DNA of 64,000 nucleotides from Actinomadura sp. K4S16 (GCF_008327685.1 NZ_BDDE01000010.1:310001-374000), one strand, 5' to 3'. Positions 8,219 to 17,513 are shown, counted from the first letter of the stretch. Translations and numbers: made by a program. The notes: generated from the sequence alone by a model not told the origin.

Positions 8219-10156
8219 ATGTTCGACAGCGTCCTGGTCGCCAACCGCGGGGAGATCGCCGTCCGCGTGTTCCGCACGCTGCGGCGGCTCGGCATCCGGT
8301 CCGTGGCCGTGCACACCGGGGCCGACGCCCTGGCGCGCCACGTGCGGGAGGCCGACGAGGCCCTGCTGATCCCGTCGTACCTGGACATCGAGGCCGTCAT
8401 CGCGGCCGCCCGCGACTCCGGCGCCTCGGCCGTGCACCCCGGGTACGGGTTCCTCGCCGAGAACACGGCGTTCGCGCGGGCGTGCGGCGAGGCGGGGCTG
8501 GTGTTCATCGGCCCGCCGGCCGAGGCGATCGACGCGATGGGCGACAAGATCCGCGCGAAGCGGACCGTCGCGGCCGCCGGCGTCCCCGTCGTCCCCGGGC
8601 GGGACGAGCCCGGCCTGTCCAACGCCGAGCTGGAGGCCGCCGCGCTGGAGGTCGGGCTGCCGGTCCTGCTCAAGCCGTCCGCGGGCGGCGGCGGGAAGGG
8701 CATGCGGCTCGTCCGGGACGCCGCGGACCTGCCGGAGGCGATCGCGTCCGCGCGGCGGGAGGCCCGCGGCTCGTTCGGCGACGACACGCTGCTCGCCGAG
8801 CGGTTCGTGGAGAACCCGCGGCACATCGAGATCCAGGTCTTCGCGGACGCGCACGGCGCCGCCGTGCACCTTGGCGAGCGCGAGTGCAGCCTGCAGCGCC
8901 GCCACCAGAAGATCATCGAGGAGGCGCCGTCCCCGCTGCTGGACGCCGCGGCCCGCGAGCGGATGGGCGCCGCCGCCGTCGCCGCCGCACAGGCCGTCGG
9001 GTACGTGGGCGCCGGGACGGTCGAGTACATCGTCTCGGCCGACCGCCCGGACGAGTTCTTCTTCATGGAGATGAACACCCGGCTCCAGGTCGAGCACCCC
9101 GTCACCGAGCTCGTCACGGGCCTCGACCTGGTCGAGCTCCAGCTCCGGGTGGCGGCGGGAGAGCCGCTGCCGTTCACGCAGGACGAGGTGCGGCTCGACG
9201 GGCACTCCATCGAGGCCCGCGTCTACGCCGAGGACCCGGCCCGCGGCTTCCTCCCCACGGGCGGGAAGGTGCTCGCGCTGAGCGAGCCCGAGACCGCGCG
9301 GGTCGACTCCGGGCTGGACGTCGGGACGGAGGTCGGCGGCTCCTACGACCCCATGCTCGCCAAGGTCATCGTCCACGGCGCCGACCGCGCCGAGGCGCTC
9401 CACAAGCTCGACCGCGCGCTCGCGTCCTACACGCTGCTGGGCGTCCCGACGAACGTCGCGTTCCTGCGCGCGCTCATGCGGCACCCGTCCGTCGTGTCGG
9501 GCGACCTCGACACCGGCCTGGTCGAGCGCGCCCTGGACGAGCTGGTCGCGGGCGCGTCCGTCCCGCCCGAGGTGCTCGCCGCCGCCGCGCTGGAGCGGAT
9601 GCTCGACCTGGAGTCCGGCGACGACCCGTGGGACGTGCCGGACGGCTGGCGGCCCGGCGCCCACGCCTGGGCGCCATGGATCATCACCCCGTCCGGCGGC
9701 GACCCGGTGGAGGTCCGCGTCCAGGGCAGGGCCGCGTCCGCGCGCGTCGCCGTCGGCGGCGAGGAGCCGGTCACCGCGTCGCTCACCAGGCCGTTCACGC
9801 TGACCTACGGTGGAAGGACGACCTCGTTCGCGAGCGCCCGGGACGGGCGCACCCTGTGGCTCGGGCGCGACGGGCACGCGTGGGCGCTGAGCGAGCACGT
9901 CCGCGCCGAGGGCGGCGCCGACGCCGCGGCCGCGGGCGACGGGGTGCTGCGCAGCCCGATGCCCGGGACGGTCCTGGCGGTCAAGGCGGCCGAGGGCGAC
10001 CGCGTCGAGGCCGGGCAGGCCCTCGTGGTCGTCGAGGCGATGAAGATGGAGCACACCGTCACCGCGCCGCTCGCCGGCGTCGTGGCGAAGCTGCCGGTCC
10101 GCGCGGGCGCGCAGGTCGCCCTCGACGCGGTGCTGGCCGTGATCGAGGAGGCATGA
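8219..10156 (+). CDS. accA1: Acyl-CoA carboxylase alpha subunit (biotin carboxylase plus BCCP)
   Basis: A 645-residue fusion. The N-terminal biotin carboxylase domain begins [20 protein letters not shown], with the ATP-grasp glycine loop [12 protein letters not shown] near residue 155 and [14 protein letters not shown] near 285. The C-terminal biotinyl domain carries EAMKMEH with the biotin-accepting lysine at about residue 609. ATG 8219 gives the conserved N-terminus; GTG 8213 and TTG 8216 are in frame just upstream. Its stop overlaps the next start (ATGA at 10153-10156), indicating translational coupling to the HMG-CoA lyase. It works as a complex with the beta subunit encoded upstream. Confidence 0.95.
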   Translation: MFDSVLVANRGEIAVRVFRTLRRLGIRSVAVHTGADALARHVREADEALLIPSYLDIEAVIAAARDSGASAVHPGYGFLAENTAFARACGEAGLVFIGPPAEAIDAMGDKIRAKRTVAAAGVPVVPGRDEPGLSNAELEAAALEVGLPVLLKPSAGGGGKGMRLVRDAADLPEAIASARREARGSFGDDTLLAERFVENPRHIEIQVFADAHGAAVHLGERECSLQRRHQKIIEEAPSPLLDAAARERMGAAAVAAAQAVGYVGAGTVEYIVSADRPDEFFFMEMNTRLQVEHPVTELVTGLDLVELQLRVAAGEPLPFTQDEVRLDGHSIEARVYAEDPARGFLPTGGKVLALSEPETARVDSGLDVGTEVGGSYDPMLAKVIVHGADRAEALHKLDRALASYTLLGVPTNVAFLRALMRHPSVVSGDLDTGLVERALDELVAGASVPPEVLAAAALERMLDLESGDDPWDVPDGWRPGAHAWAPWIITPSGGDPVEVRVQGRAASARVAVGGEEPVTASLTRPFTLTYGGRTTSFASARDGRTLWLGRDGHAWALSEHVRAEGGADAAAAGDGVLRSPMPGTVLAVKAAEGDRVEAGQALVVVEAMKMEHTVTAPLAGVVAKLPVRAGAQVALDAVLAVIEEA

Positions 10157-11082
10157 CGGTGCCGGTACCCCTCTCCGGGCTTCCCGAGCGGGTCACGATC
10201 TACGAGGTCGGGCCGCGGGACGGGCTGCAGAACGAGAAGGCGGTCGTCCCCGCCGAGGTGAAGGCGGAGTTCGTGACCCGCCTCGCGGGCGCGGGGCTGC
10301 GCACGATCGAGACGACCAGCTTCGTCCACCCCAAGTGGGTGCCGCAGCTGGCCGACGCCGAGGAGCTGCTGGACATCCTGCCCCGCTCTCCCGAGCTGCG
10401 GTATCCCGTCCTCGTGCCGAACGAGCGCGGCCTCGACCGGGCGCTCGCCAACGGCGTCACGGAGGTCGCGATCTTCGGCAGCGCGACCGAGACGTTCGCC
10501 CGCCGCAACCTCAACCGCACCGTGGACGAGTCCCTCGCGATGTTCGCCCCCGTCGTGGAACGCGCGCGCGCCGAGGGCCTATGGGTGCGCGCCTACGTGT
10601 CCATGGTGTGCGGCGACCCGTGGGAGGGCGACGTGCCCGTCGAGCAGGTGGTGTCCGTCGCGTCCCGGATGATGGACATGGGCTGCTCCCAGCTCAGCCT
10701 CGGCGACACCATCGGCGTCGGCACGCCCGGCCAGGTCACCGCGCTCATCGAGGCGCTCACGGAGGCGGGCATCGGCACCGACCGGCTGGCGGTCCACTTC
10801 CACGACACCTACGGGCAGGCCCTCGCCAACACCCTGGCCGCGCTCCGCGCCGGCGTCACCGTCGTGGACTCCTCCGCGGGCGGCCTCGGCGGCTGCCCGT
10901 ACGCGGAGAGCGCCACCGGCAACCTGCCCACCGAGGACCTCGTCTGGATGCTCAACGGCCTCGGCGTCGAGACCGGCGTCGACCTCGCTGGGCTCGTCGC
11001 CACGAGCCGGTGGATGGCGGGCCACCTGGGCCGCCCCAGCCCGTCCCGCGTAGTCCAAGCCCTGTCACCTGAATCGGAGTAG
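10153..11082 (+). CDS. hmgL: Hydroxymethylglutaryl-CoA lyase
   Basis: A 309-residue TIM-barrel lyase that splits HMG-CoA into acetoacetate and acetyl-CoA, the last step of leucine degradation. Family marks are [10 protein letters not shown] near residue 18 (catalytic Arg-Asp pair), the metal-ligand segment [12 protein letters not shown] near 215, and the glycine-rich loop [12 protein letters not shown] containing the active-site cysteine near 238. The start overlaps the stop of the carboxylase alpha gene by four bases. No methylglutaconyl-CoA hydratase gene, the missing step between carboxylase and lyase, is present in the cluster. Confidence 0.95.
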   Translation: MTVPVPLSGLPERVTIYEVGPRDGLQNEKAVVPAEVKAEFVTRLAGAGLRTIETTSFVHPKWVPQLADAEELLDILPRSPELRYPVLVPNERGLDRALANGVTEVAIFGSATETFARRNLNRTVDESLAMFAPVVERARAEGLWVRAYVSMVCGDPWEGDVPVEQVVSVASRMMDMGCSQLSLGDTIGVGTPGQVTALIEALTEAGIGTDRLAVHFHDTYGQALANTLAALRAGVTVVDSSAGGLGGCPYAESATGNLPTEDLVWMLNGLGVETGVDLAGLVATSRWMAGHLGRPSPSRVVQALSPESE

Positions 11083-11087
11083 CGCAA

Positions 11088-12236
11088 ATGATCGACTTCA
11101 CGCTCAGCGAGGAGCAGGAGGAGCTGCGGCGCACGGTCGAGCGGTTCGCCCGCGAGAGCGTCGCCCCGGTGATCGGGGACCTGTACGAGCGCGGCGAGTT
11201 CCCCTACGAGATCGTCGCCGCGATGGGGAAGATGGGGCTGTTCGGGCTGCCGTTCCCCGAGGAGCACGGCGGCATGGGCGGCGACTACTTCACGCTCTGC
11301 CTGGCCCTGGAGGAGCTGGCGCGCGTCGACTCGTCCGTCGCGATCACGCTGGAGGCCGGGGTATCGCTGGGCGCGATGCCGATCTACCGGTTCGGGTCGG
11401 CCGAGCAGAAGGAGCGGTGGCTGCCGCGGCTCACCTCGGGCGAGCGGCTCGCGGGCTTCGGGCTGACCGAGCCGGGCGGCGGCTCGGACGTCCCCGGCGG
11501 CATGCGCACCACCGCCCGGCTGGACGGCGACTCCTGGGTGATCAACGGCTCGAAGGCGTTCATCACCAACTCCGGCACCGACATCACCGCGTTCGTGACC
11601 GTGACCGCCTTCACCGGCGAGAACGAGATCTCCACGATCATCGTCCCGAACGGCACCCCGGGCTTCACGGTCGGCCGCAAGTACTCCAAGGTCGGCTGGT
11701 CGGCGTCCGACACGCGGGAGCTGTCCTTCGACGACGTCCGCGTCCCGGCGGAGAACCTCGTCGGCGAGCGCGGCCGGGGGTACGCCCAGTTCCTGCGGAT
11801 CCTGGACGAGGGCCGCATCGCGATCGCCGCGCTGTCGGTCGGCCTCGCCCAGGGCTGCGTGGACGAGTGCCTGCGCTACGTCCGCGAGCGGGAGGCGTTC
11901 GGCAAGGAGATCGGCCGCTACCAGGCGATCCAGTTCAAGGTCGCCGACATGGAGACCCGCGCGCACACCGCCCGCCTCGCCTACTACGCGGCGGCCGCGA
12001 AGATGCTGGCGGGCGAGCCCTTCAAGAAGGAGGCCGCCATCGCCAAGCTGGTCGCCTCCAACGCCGCCATGGACAACGCCCGCGACGCCACGCAGGTGTT
12101 CGGCGGCTACGGCTTCATGAACGAGTACGCCGTCGGCCGGTTCTACCGCGACGCGAAGATCCTCGAAGTGGGCGAGGGCACCTCCGAGGTCCAGCGCATG
12201 CTGATCGCCCGCGCCCTCGGCCTCCCGTCCTCCTGA
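11088..12236 (+). CDS. acdH: Acyl-CoA dehydrogenase, probably isovaleryl-CoA dehydrogenase
   Basis: A 382-residue FAD flavoenzyme that introduces the alpha-beta double bond into an acyl-CoA. N-terminal FTLSEEQEELRRTVERFARE, the middle-domain FGLTEPGGGSDV near residue 122 and the C-terminal FGGYGFMNEYAVGRFYRDAK are characteristic. VGEGTSEVQRM near 365 holds a Glu at the usual short-chain-type catalytic position. ATG 11088 follows CGGAG by eight bases, five bases after the HMG-CoA lyase stop. The operon context (carboxylase plus lyase) favours isovaleryl-CoA as substrate, but other branched or short acyl-CoAs cannot be excluded. A strong terminator follows. Confidence 0.92.
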   Translation: MIDFTLSEEQEELRRTVERFARESVAPVIGDLYERGEFPYEIVAAMGKMGLFGLPFPEEHGGMGGDYFTLCLALEELARVDSSVAITLEAGVSLGAMPIYRFGSAEQKERWLPRLTSGERLAGFGLTEPGGGSDVPGGMRTTARLDGDSWVINGSKAFITNSGTDITAFVTVTAFTGENEISTIIVPNGTPGFTVGRKYSKVGWSASDTRELSFDDVRVPAENLVGERGRGYAQFLRILDEGRIAIAALSVGLAQGCVDECLRYVREREAFGKEIGRYQAIQFKVADMETRAHTARLAYYAAAAKMLAGEPFKKEAAIAKLVASNAAMDNARDATQVFGGYGFMNEYAVGRFYRDAKILEVGEGTSEVQRMLIARALGLPSS

Positions 12237-12293
12237 CCTGACCGCTCCGGCGGCCGGCCCGCACCCCGCGGCCCGGCCGCCGAATCGCGCCAT

Positions 12294-12322
12294 GGGCGCC
12301 CCTGTCTCAGGGGCGCCCTTTT
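12294..12322 (+). terminator. Rho-independent terminator of the leucine catabolic operon
   Basis: A perfect 10-bp stem, GGGCGCCCCT (12294-12303) and AGGGGCGCCC (12309-12318), with a 5-base loop, is followed directly by TTTT. It lies 57 bp after the acyl-CoA dehydrogenase stop. Confidence 0.88.
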
Positions 12323-12847
12323 GCATGGCGCCCTTCACACTTTCGGTCGAGCCTCCCCACCGATGAGCGGCGCAGGGGCGCCACCTCACGCTCCGACCTT
12401 GCCATATCCCTTTTATGGCATTTGCTCCATCAATCGATCAGCGTAGCAAAAGATCTACTTTACGCCTTTCATGATCTGCGTCCGACTCGCTTTTAATGCA
12501 GTTTGCCAAAGGGTATTCTCTGAGTTGGACATAGAGTAAAGATCGATCACAAGGGGGGTCAGCAATTGACTCAGGACTCCCGCTCAGAGTAGCCGCGCCA
12601 CAGGCGCCCCCGCCCGAGACCTGCGAGGATCCGCGATCTTCACCGGGAGAAACCTCCCGCCTTTTCCGAACAGCAATCTCGCTGGACTGTCACGCTCTCG
12701 CGAGATGTACCGCAAAGTCCAATAAATGACGCGGCCTTTCGAGCGAGCCGCGTTGGCCCCACCTGCTCCAGGAAAGCACATGGCTACCACCGCGCCCCTG
12801 GATGCACGCTCGAACCCGGTCAGACCACTCCAGAAGGAAGATCCATC
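12323..12847. other. Long AT-richer intergenic leader before the TIG gene cluster
   Basis: No credible gene is visible. The stretch around 12410-12570 is clearly richer in A+T than anything nearby (TTTTATGGCATTTGC, CGCTTTTAATGCAG) and probably holds the promoter for the TIG cluster, but I cannot fix a -35/-10 pair with confidence. The last 45 bases, ending AGAAGGAAGATCCATC, resemble the leader of the third TIG gene (14570-14602), so the leader was part of the duplicated unit. Confidence 0.6.
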
Positions 12848-13636
12848 ATGGCACCCGTCATCACCTCCCTTTCCTGCGGCCCGCAGGGGACCAACCAAGG
12901 GAACGCAGGACAGACCCTGACCATCACCGGGACCGGCCTGGGCGCACTCGGCTCCACTCCAACCGTCAAATTCGGCAGCACCAGCCGCACAGGCACCGTG
13001 ACCGTCGCCGACACGACGGTCACCGTCATCGTTCCGTCGGGCAGCGGCACGGTCGTGGTCGTCGTCGTCGTGGGCGGCGTCACGAGCAATTCCCGCCCCT
13101 TCTACTACATCCCTCCGCCGTCCCTCTGCAGCATCAGTCCCGCCGAGGGGCCGGGGACCCCCGCACCGGAGATCACGCTCCTGGGCAACAACCTCCTGAC
13201 CGCCAATCAGGCGACGTTCAACGGCACCGACAACGAGACCGCGGCCGCCGCCGTCGACTACGCGGCAACGGCCACCCCCACCAACATCGCTCCCCTGGGC
13301 GTAAGTCCCTACTTCCAGAGCGTGAGCGTCGCTCTGCGGACCGCCGGCGGCAGCACGACGCTGAACGGCGACTACCTCGCCTACGACGCGCCGACGATCG
13401 GCACTGTGGCGCCCTCCAGCGGTGACGCGGGCACCGAGGTGCTCATCACCGGTACGGGCTACGTCGGCCCCTCCATCACCGTCACCTTCGGTGGGGTCGA
13501 GGCCGCGGCCACGGCCCTCTCGGAGACACAGATCACCGCCACCGCACCCCCCGGTCTCACGGGAGCCCAAGACGTGGTCGTCACCACTCTGGGCGGAAGC
13601 GACACCGAGGTCGACGGCTTCACCTACCCGGCGTAA
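12848..13636 (+). CDS. IPT/TIG-domain protein, copy A1
   Basis: A 262-residue protein made of immunoglobulin-like IPT/TIG beta-sandwiches. TIG signatures: ITSLSCGPQ...LTITGTGLG at the N-terminus, SISPAEGPGTPAPEITLLGN near residue 98, and IGTVAPSSGDAGTEVLITGT near 182, ending FTYPA. AGAAGGAAG lies eight bases before ATG 12848. There is no signal peptide or membrane segment, so how or whether it leaves the cell is unclear. It is a close paralogue of the gene at 14603, which has exactly the same length; they share MAPVITSLSCGPQ, TNQGNA and LLTANQATF. A structural or adhesive role is inferred from the fold; no enzymatic motif is seen. Confidence 0.85.
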   Translation: MAPVITSLSCGPQGTNQGNAGQTLTITGTGLGALGSTPTVKFGSTSRTGTVTVADTTVTVIVPSGSGTVVVVVVVGGVTSNSRPFYYIPPPSLCSISPAEGPGTPAPEITLLGNNLLTANQATFNGTDNETAAAAVDYAATATPTNIAPLGVSPYFQSVSVALRTAGGSTTLNGDYLAYDAPTIGTVAPSSGDAGTEVLITGTGYVGPSITVTFGGVEAAATALSETQITATAPPGLTGAQDVVVTTLGGSDTEVDGFTYPA

Positions 13637-13664
13637 GTACCGGGGTTCCGCGAAGAAGCTGCGT

Positions 13665-13688
13665 CCTGGCCGGCCGGCGCCGGCCAGG
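13665..13688. other. GC-rich hairpin in the TIG intergenic spacer
   Basis: CCTGGCCGGC (13665-13674) and GCCGGCCAGG (13679-13688) form a perfect 10-bp stem with a 4-base loop between TIG genes A1 and B. There is no T-tract, so it may slow ribosomes or stabilise mRNA and need not terminate. The duplicated spacer after copy A2 has lost the right arm. Confidence 0.5.
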
Positions 13689-13732
13689 GCGCCTCATCGA
13701 CATCGAGGAAGTGATCAGTCATCGCTCTCCCA

Positions 13733-14491
13733 GTGGTCAGCGGCCTGAACCCGCTTTCCGGCCCGTCCTCCGGCGGCAATCCGGTGTTCATCACCGGACA
13801 CGGGTTCACCGGAGTGACGCGTGTCCGCTTCGGCACGGCCAACGCGGACTTCATCTTCAACTCCGACACCAGGATCACCGCGACGGCGCCGCCCGCATCC
13901 ACCCTGACCCCGGTCAACGTGATCGTCACCACTCCGCGCGGCAGCAGCCAGTCGGGGGTGCTCTACAGCTACGTCAGTACCGGTCCGGCCGGTGTCACCA
14001 GCGTCGACCCCGATGTGGGGCCCTTCGAAGGGGGCAACACGGTCACCGTCAACGGCACGGGCCTGACGACGGTGACCTCGGTGTGGTTCGGTACGGCCGC
14101 CGCCCTGGCCTTCACCGTCGTCTCGGACAGCGAGATCACGGCCACGGTCCCCGCCGGTACCGGCACGGTCGACGTATCGGTCAACGCACCCTGCGGTACC
14201 GGCGGGGCAGGGACGTGCGGCACCTACACCTACATGGGGGTCCCGTCGGTCACCAGCCTGGCTCCCGACCACGGCCCGGCCTTCGGCGGCAACTCCGTCG
14301 TCATCAACGGCTCGAACCTGACCGATGTCGACACCGTGCTCTTCGGCGACACCATCGTCCCCTTCACCGTCGTCTCCGACAACCAGATCACCGCCATCGC
14401 GCCGGGCGGCACCTCGGGCGAGACCGTCCTGGTCGCCGTGGCGAACAGGCTGGCGTCCAGTTCCCCCGCCGTGCCGTACACCTACGACTGA
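13733..14491 (+). CDS. IPT/TIG-domain protein B (three tandem TIG repeats)
   Basis: About 250 residues made of three consecutive TIG units: SGLNPLSGPSSGGNPVFITG, then VTSVDPDVGPFEGGNTVTVN, then VTSLAPDHGPAFGGNSVVIN, each followed by VxFGT/VLFGD and an ITA(T/I)xP motif. The first conventional start is GTG 13733, but it has no ribosome binding site. The reading frame is open back to 13715, and GAGGAAG (13705-13711) is ideally spaced for initiation at GTC 13718 or ATC 13721, giving IALPVVSGLNP. The true start is therefore uncertain and may be non-canonical. It has no signal peptide. It lies between two copies of the A-type TIG gene and is probably co-transcribed with them. Confidence 0.8.
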   Translation: MVSGLNPLSGPSSGGNPVFITGHGFTGVTRVRFGTANADFIFNSDTRITATAPPASTLTPVNVIVTTPRGSSQSGVLYSYVSTGPAGVTSVDPDVGPFEGGNTVTVNGTGLTTVTSVWFGTAAALAFTVVSDSEITATVPAGTGTVDVSVNAPCGTGGAGTCGTYTYMGVPSVTSLAPDHGPAFGGNSVVINGSNLTDVDTVLFGDTIVPFTVVSDNQITAIAPGGTSGETVLVAVANRLASSSPAVPYTYD

Positions 14492-14602
14492 GCCGTAGGC
14501 CGAGACACAACTCGCACGATGACCGGCGTTGCCGGCACCCGGCCCGCATTCCTTGAGGCGCGTTCGCAGACCGGCAGATCACCCCAGAAAGAAGATCCAC
14601 CA

Positions 14603-15391
14603 ATGGCACCCGTCATCACCTCCCTTTCCTGCGGCCCGCAAGCGACCAACCAAGGGAACGCGCCCCAGGCCCTGACCGTCACCGGGACGGGCCTGGTTGG
14701 GTCCACCAGGGTCAGGTTCGGCACCAACGGCCCCCAGGCCACGCCCAGCGCCACCACCGCCACGACGGCCACCTGCACCGTCCCGACCGGCAACGGAGTG
14801 GTCGCCGTCGCCGTCTACAACGCCGGCGTCTGGAGCAACACACTGCCCTTCTACTACATCCCGTCGCCGTACGTCTGCGGCCTCAGTCCGGCCGAAGGAC
14901 CGTCTGCCGCGCCCCCTGCGATCACCATCACGGGCAACCACCTCCTGACCGCCAACCAGGCGACGTTCGACGCCACACCGGTGACGGCGTCCGCCACCAC
15001 CGACAACGCGGTCCAGGCGATCCCCGCCGCCATCGCCCAGGTGGGCGGCCCGCCCTACTTCCAGTACGTGGACGCCACCCTCCGCACCGCCGGCGGAAGC
15101 GCGACGCTGACCGGCCGGTTCGTCGCCTACGACACACCGACGATCGCGACTTCGCTCCCCTCCCTCGGCATCGTGGGCACCCAGGTGACCATCACCGGGA
15201 CGGGCTTCGTCGGCAACTCCATCACCGTCGCCTTCGGCGGCTATCAGGCCGCCTCCAACCCCGTCTCGGAGACCGAGATCGTCACCTGGGCCCCTGCTGG
15301 TCCCGGCGTCCTGAGCACCGTGGACGTGGTCGTCAACACCGCGGGCGGTACCGCTACCAAGATCGACGCCTTCTCCTACGTCATCGGATAG
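14603..15391 (+). CDS. IPT/TIG-domain protein, copy A2
   Basis: 262 residues, the same length and domain plan as the protein at 12848. The start is fixed by the conserved MAPVITSLSCGPQ and by GAAAGAAG eight bases upstream. TIG units begin at LTVTGTGLVG, SPAEGPSAAPPAITITGN and VGTQVTITGTGFVGN. Both A copies keep a cysteine at residue 10 and another near residue 97. Divergence between the copies is mostly conservative, so both appear to be under selection. No export signal. Function unknown. Confidence 0.85.
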   Translation: MAPVITSLSCGPQATNQGNAPQALTVTGTGLVGSTRVRFGTNGPQATPSATTATTATCTVPTGNGVVAVAVYNAGVWSNTLPFYYIPSPYVCGLSPAEGPSAAPPAITITGNHLLTANQATFDATPVTASATTDNAVQAIPAAIAQVGGPPYFQYVDATLRTAGGSATLTGRFVAYDTPTIATSLPSLGIVGTQVTITGTGFVGNSITVAFGGYQAASNPVSETEIVTWAPAGPGVLSTVDVVVNTAGGTATKIDAFSYVIG

Positions 15392-15474
15392 GAGGGGACT
15401 CCGCGAAGAAGCCGTACCGTGGCCGGCCGGCGCCTCATCGGCATCGAGGCGGTGAGCGGTCATCGCTCTCCCGG
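15392..15474 (+). repeat. Duplicated spacer with vestige of a second B gene start
   Basis: This stretch repeats the spacer that follows TIG gene A1 (13637-13732): CCGCGAAGAAGC, then GGCCGGCCGGCGCC, CTCATCG, CATCGAGG, and finally GTCATCGCTCTCCC (15459-15472). After A1 that last element opens gene B. Here the homology stops after about five codons and unrelated sequence leads into the beta-helix gene. An A-B unit was therefore duplicated and the second B gene lost or never completed. Confidence 0.78.
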
Positions 15475-15507
15475 CATGCCGTGGACCGGGACCGGCCTCG
15501 GTACGGT

Positions 15508-16479
15508 CTACGGCTCGCAGCCGCGGATGGTGCCCGGCGGGTAGCAGTTGTCCGGAATGTTCGCCCTGATCGTCGAACCCACGGAGGTCACGACACCCGG
15601 GGTGGGGATGTTGTAGACGACGTTGTAGACGCCGCCGCCCGGGAACCCCTGGGCGGCGGAGTTCTGGTTGTTCTCGATCGTGACTCCGTAGAGGGCTGTG
15701 ACGCCGTAGTTCAGGACGCCGCCTCCCGCGAACTCCGCGAAGTTGTTGTCGATGCGGCTGGAGGAAATGGTCGTCCTGCCGCTCTCGCTCGTGTAGACGC
15801 CGCCGCCGCCGTCCTGCGGGGAGGTGTTCCCCGTGATGCGGGTCACCGCGATTCTGAGGTCGCCGGAGTTGGCGACTCCCCCGCCGCTGACCCCGGTGTT
15901 ACCGCTGATCGTGCTGCTGGTGGAGATCAGCGCGGTCGCGCCGCTCCCGTTCGACAGCCCCCCTCCGTCGCCGGTCGCCTTGTTGTCGCTGACGCCCGAC
16001 CGGAAGAGGTACAGCGTCCCGTTGTTGAGGATCCCGCCGCCCTCTCCGTCGACGTCGCCGCCTTCGAAGGAGACGTTCGTCGCCTCGAGAGTGGCGCCGG
16101 GGGCCACGTCGGCGACGCGGAACTGCCCCGTGGCGGACGGGTCCCGGGCGATTTTCGTTCCCGTCTGGCCGACCAGGGTGATCCTGCCGGTGATCTGCGG
16201 CAGCGCCGAGGCCGGGCCGTTGGCGGTGGTGTAGCCGTACGTGCAGTTCGGGGCCAGCCGAATGGTCGCGGCGGGCTTCGTGTTGCCGGTCTCGATCGCC
16301 GACTTGAGCTCCCCGGTGTCGCAAAGCACATCGGCCTTGAACTGGTGGGCCGCCATCGGTTCGGCCCGGTCCGGACTCGCCGCCCGCGCGGGCACCGTCG
16401 GCGAGGCCGCGGCCATTCCCGCCGCGGAGAGGGCGGCGAACGCCCCCGCACCGAGGAACACCCTTCGATATGCGCCCAT
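15508..16479 (-). CDS. Secreted right-handed beta-helix protein (polymorphic-membrane-protein-like)
   Basis: 323 residues. Residues 1-34 form a Sec signal peptide (MGAYRRVFLGAGAFAALSAA, then a VPARA-A type cleavage site). The mature part has repeated rungs with GGG turns (EGGGILNNG, DGGGLSNGS, SGGGVANSG, GGGGVYTSE, AGGGVLNYG, PGGGVYNV), characteristic of parallel beta-helix proteins annotated as chlamydial Pmp-like. Four cysteines, two near the N-terminus and two near the C-terminus (DNCYPPGTIRGC), could cap the helix by disulfides. ATG 16479 follows AAAGGGGAAAA. It is convergent with the TIG genes. Likely extracellular or wall-associated; no catalytic motif recognised. Confidence 0.85.
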   Translation of the reverse strand: MGAYRRVFLGAGAFAALSAAGMAAASPTVPARAASPDRAEPMAAHQFKADVLCDTGELKSAIETGNTKPAATIRLAPNCTYGYTTANGPASALPQITGRITLVGQTGTKIARDPSATGQFRVADVAPGATLEATNVSFEGGDVDGEGGGILNNGTLYLFRSGVSDNKATGDGGGLSNGSGATALISTSSTISGNTGVSGGGVANSGDLRIAVTRITGNTSPQDGGGGVYTSESGRTTISSSRIDNNFAEFAGGGVLNYGVTALYGVTIENNQNSAAQGFPGGGVYNVVYNIPTPGVVTSVGSTIRANIPDNCYPPGTIRGCEP

Positions 16480-16763
16480 TTTTCCCCTTTCGGGTGAATG
16501 CGACAATGGCCGCATCGCCCCTAGAACTGCCGTCGCCAGATCGCCAGAAATCAGTGAAACACACGCCAGCAAATCAAGCGGCAAGGGAAATTGAACATGC
16601 CCGTATAAGACACATTCTCGTCTGGTCAAGAATGATCGCCAAAGTAACAGCGCTCCCCCCGGCGGGGGGCTCCGCCCCGCCTTGGCGATGGCGCCTTCCG
16701 GCCGGTCGGACGCGCCGCGCTTCGCTCGCGGTCGCGGCGCGGCCGGCGCGGTACAGTCGGCGG

Positions 16764-17513
16764 ATGCTGCTGCGCGCGTACGGCATCGCCCGCTCCCTGC
16801 TCATGTACTACGGAGTGCCGGGCAAGCACCGGCGCGCGATGCGCCTCTACGGCGAGTTCCTCGGGCCCGGTGACCTCGCGTTCGACATCGGCGCCCATGT
16901 GGGCGGCCGGGTGCGCACCTGGCGGCGCCTCGGAGCGAGGGTGGTCGCCGTTGAGCCGCAGCCCGACTGCCTGCGCGTCCTGAACCTGTTCTTCGGCCGC
17001 GACCGCGACGTCGCCATCGTGCCGGGCGCCGTCGGGGCCGAGGCCGGGCGGGCCGCCCTGGCCCTGTCCACCGCGACGCCGACCGTGTCCTCGATGTCGC
17101 CCGGCTGGATCGACGCGGTGACGACGGACCAGAGCTTCGCCCGCGTCCGCTGGGACCGCTCGATCGGCGTCGACGTGACGACGCTCGACGAGCTCATCGC
17201 CGCCCACGGCGTGCCCGCCTTCTGCAAGATCGACGTCGAGGGCTTCGAGGCGGACGTGCTGGCGGGGCTGTCCCGGCCCCTGCCCGCCCTGTCCTTCGAG
17301 TACGTGCCGTCGGCGCACGACGCCTCCCTCAAGGCGCTGGGCCTCGTGGACGGGCTGGGCGACTACGTCTACAACTACTCCCCCATCGAGACGATGCTCC
17401 TGGCCAGTCCGCGCTGGCTCGACGCGTCCGAGCTGCGCCGGCGGCTGGAGAAGATCCGTCCGCGCGGCCGTTCCGGGGACGTCTACGCCCGCCTCCGCCG
17501 GCCCGGCGACTAG
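16764..17513 (+). CDS. FkbM-family SAM-dependent methyltransferase
   Basis: 249 residues. The SAM-binding motif I is LAFDIGAHVGGRVRTW near residue 40, motif II RVVAVEPQPDCLRVL near 63, and the FkbM signature KIDVEGFEADVLAGL near 155. It probably O-methylates a sugar or small-molecule acceptor. No glycosyltransferase or biosynthetic cluster surrounds it, so the substrate is open. ATG 16764 lies close to a GTACAGT patch but has no strong ribosome binding site. The stop overlaps the convergent LysR gene by four bases. Confidence 0.87.
   Translation: MLLRAYGIARSLLMYYGVPGKHRRAMRLYGEFLGPGDLAFDIGAHVGGRVRTWRRLGARVVAVEPQPDCLRVLNLFFGRDRDVAIVPGAVGAEAGRAALALSTATPTVSSMSPGWIDAVTTDQSFARVRWDRSIGVDVTTLDELIAAHGVPAFCKIDVEGFEADVLAGLSRPLPALSFEYVPSAHDASLKALGLVDGLGDYVYNYSPIETMLLASPRWLDASELRRRLEKIRPRGRSGDVYARLRRPGD

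Noticed and set aside
8189..10054. 621-codon minus-strand frame opposite the carboxylase alpha gene
   Set aside because: Low-complexity shadow of a clear, fully conserved enzyme on the plus strand.
12848..15391. TIG repeats as a CRISPR-like or other DNA repeat array
   Set aside because: Repeats are at protein-domain level with diverged DNA, and there are no regular spacers.
16650..16680. CCCCCC-GGC-GGGGGG hairpin upstream of the FkbM gene as a terminator
   Set aside because: Only six base pairs, no gene ends just before it, and simple GC runs are frequent here.
16764..17513. FkbM methyltransferase as part of a natural-product cluster
   Set aside because: No polyketide, peptide or glycosyltransferase genes surround it.
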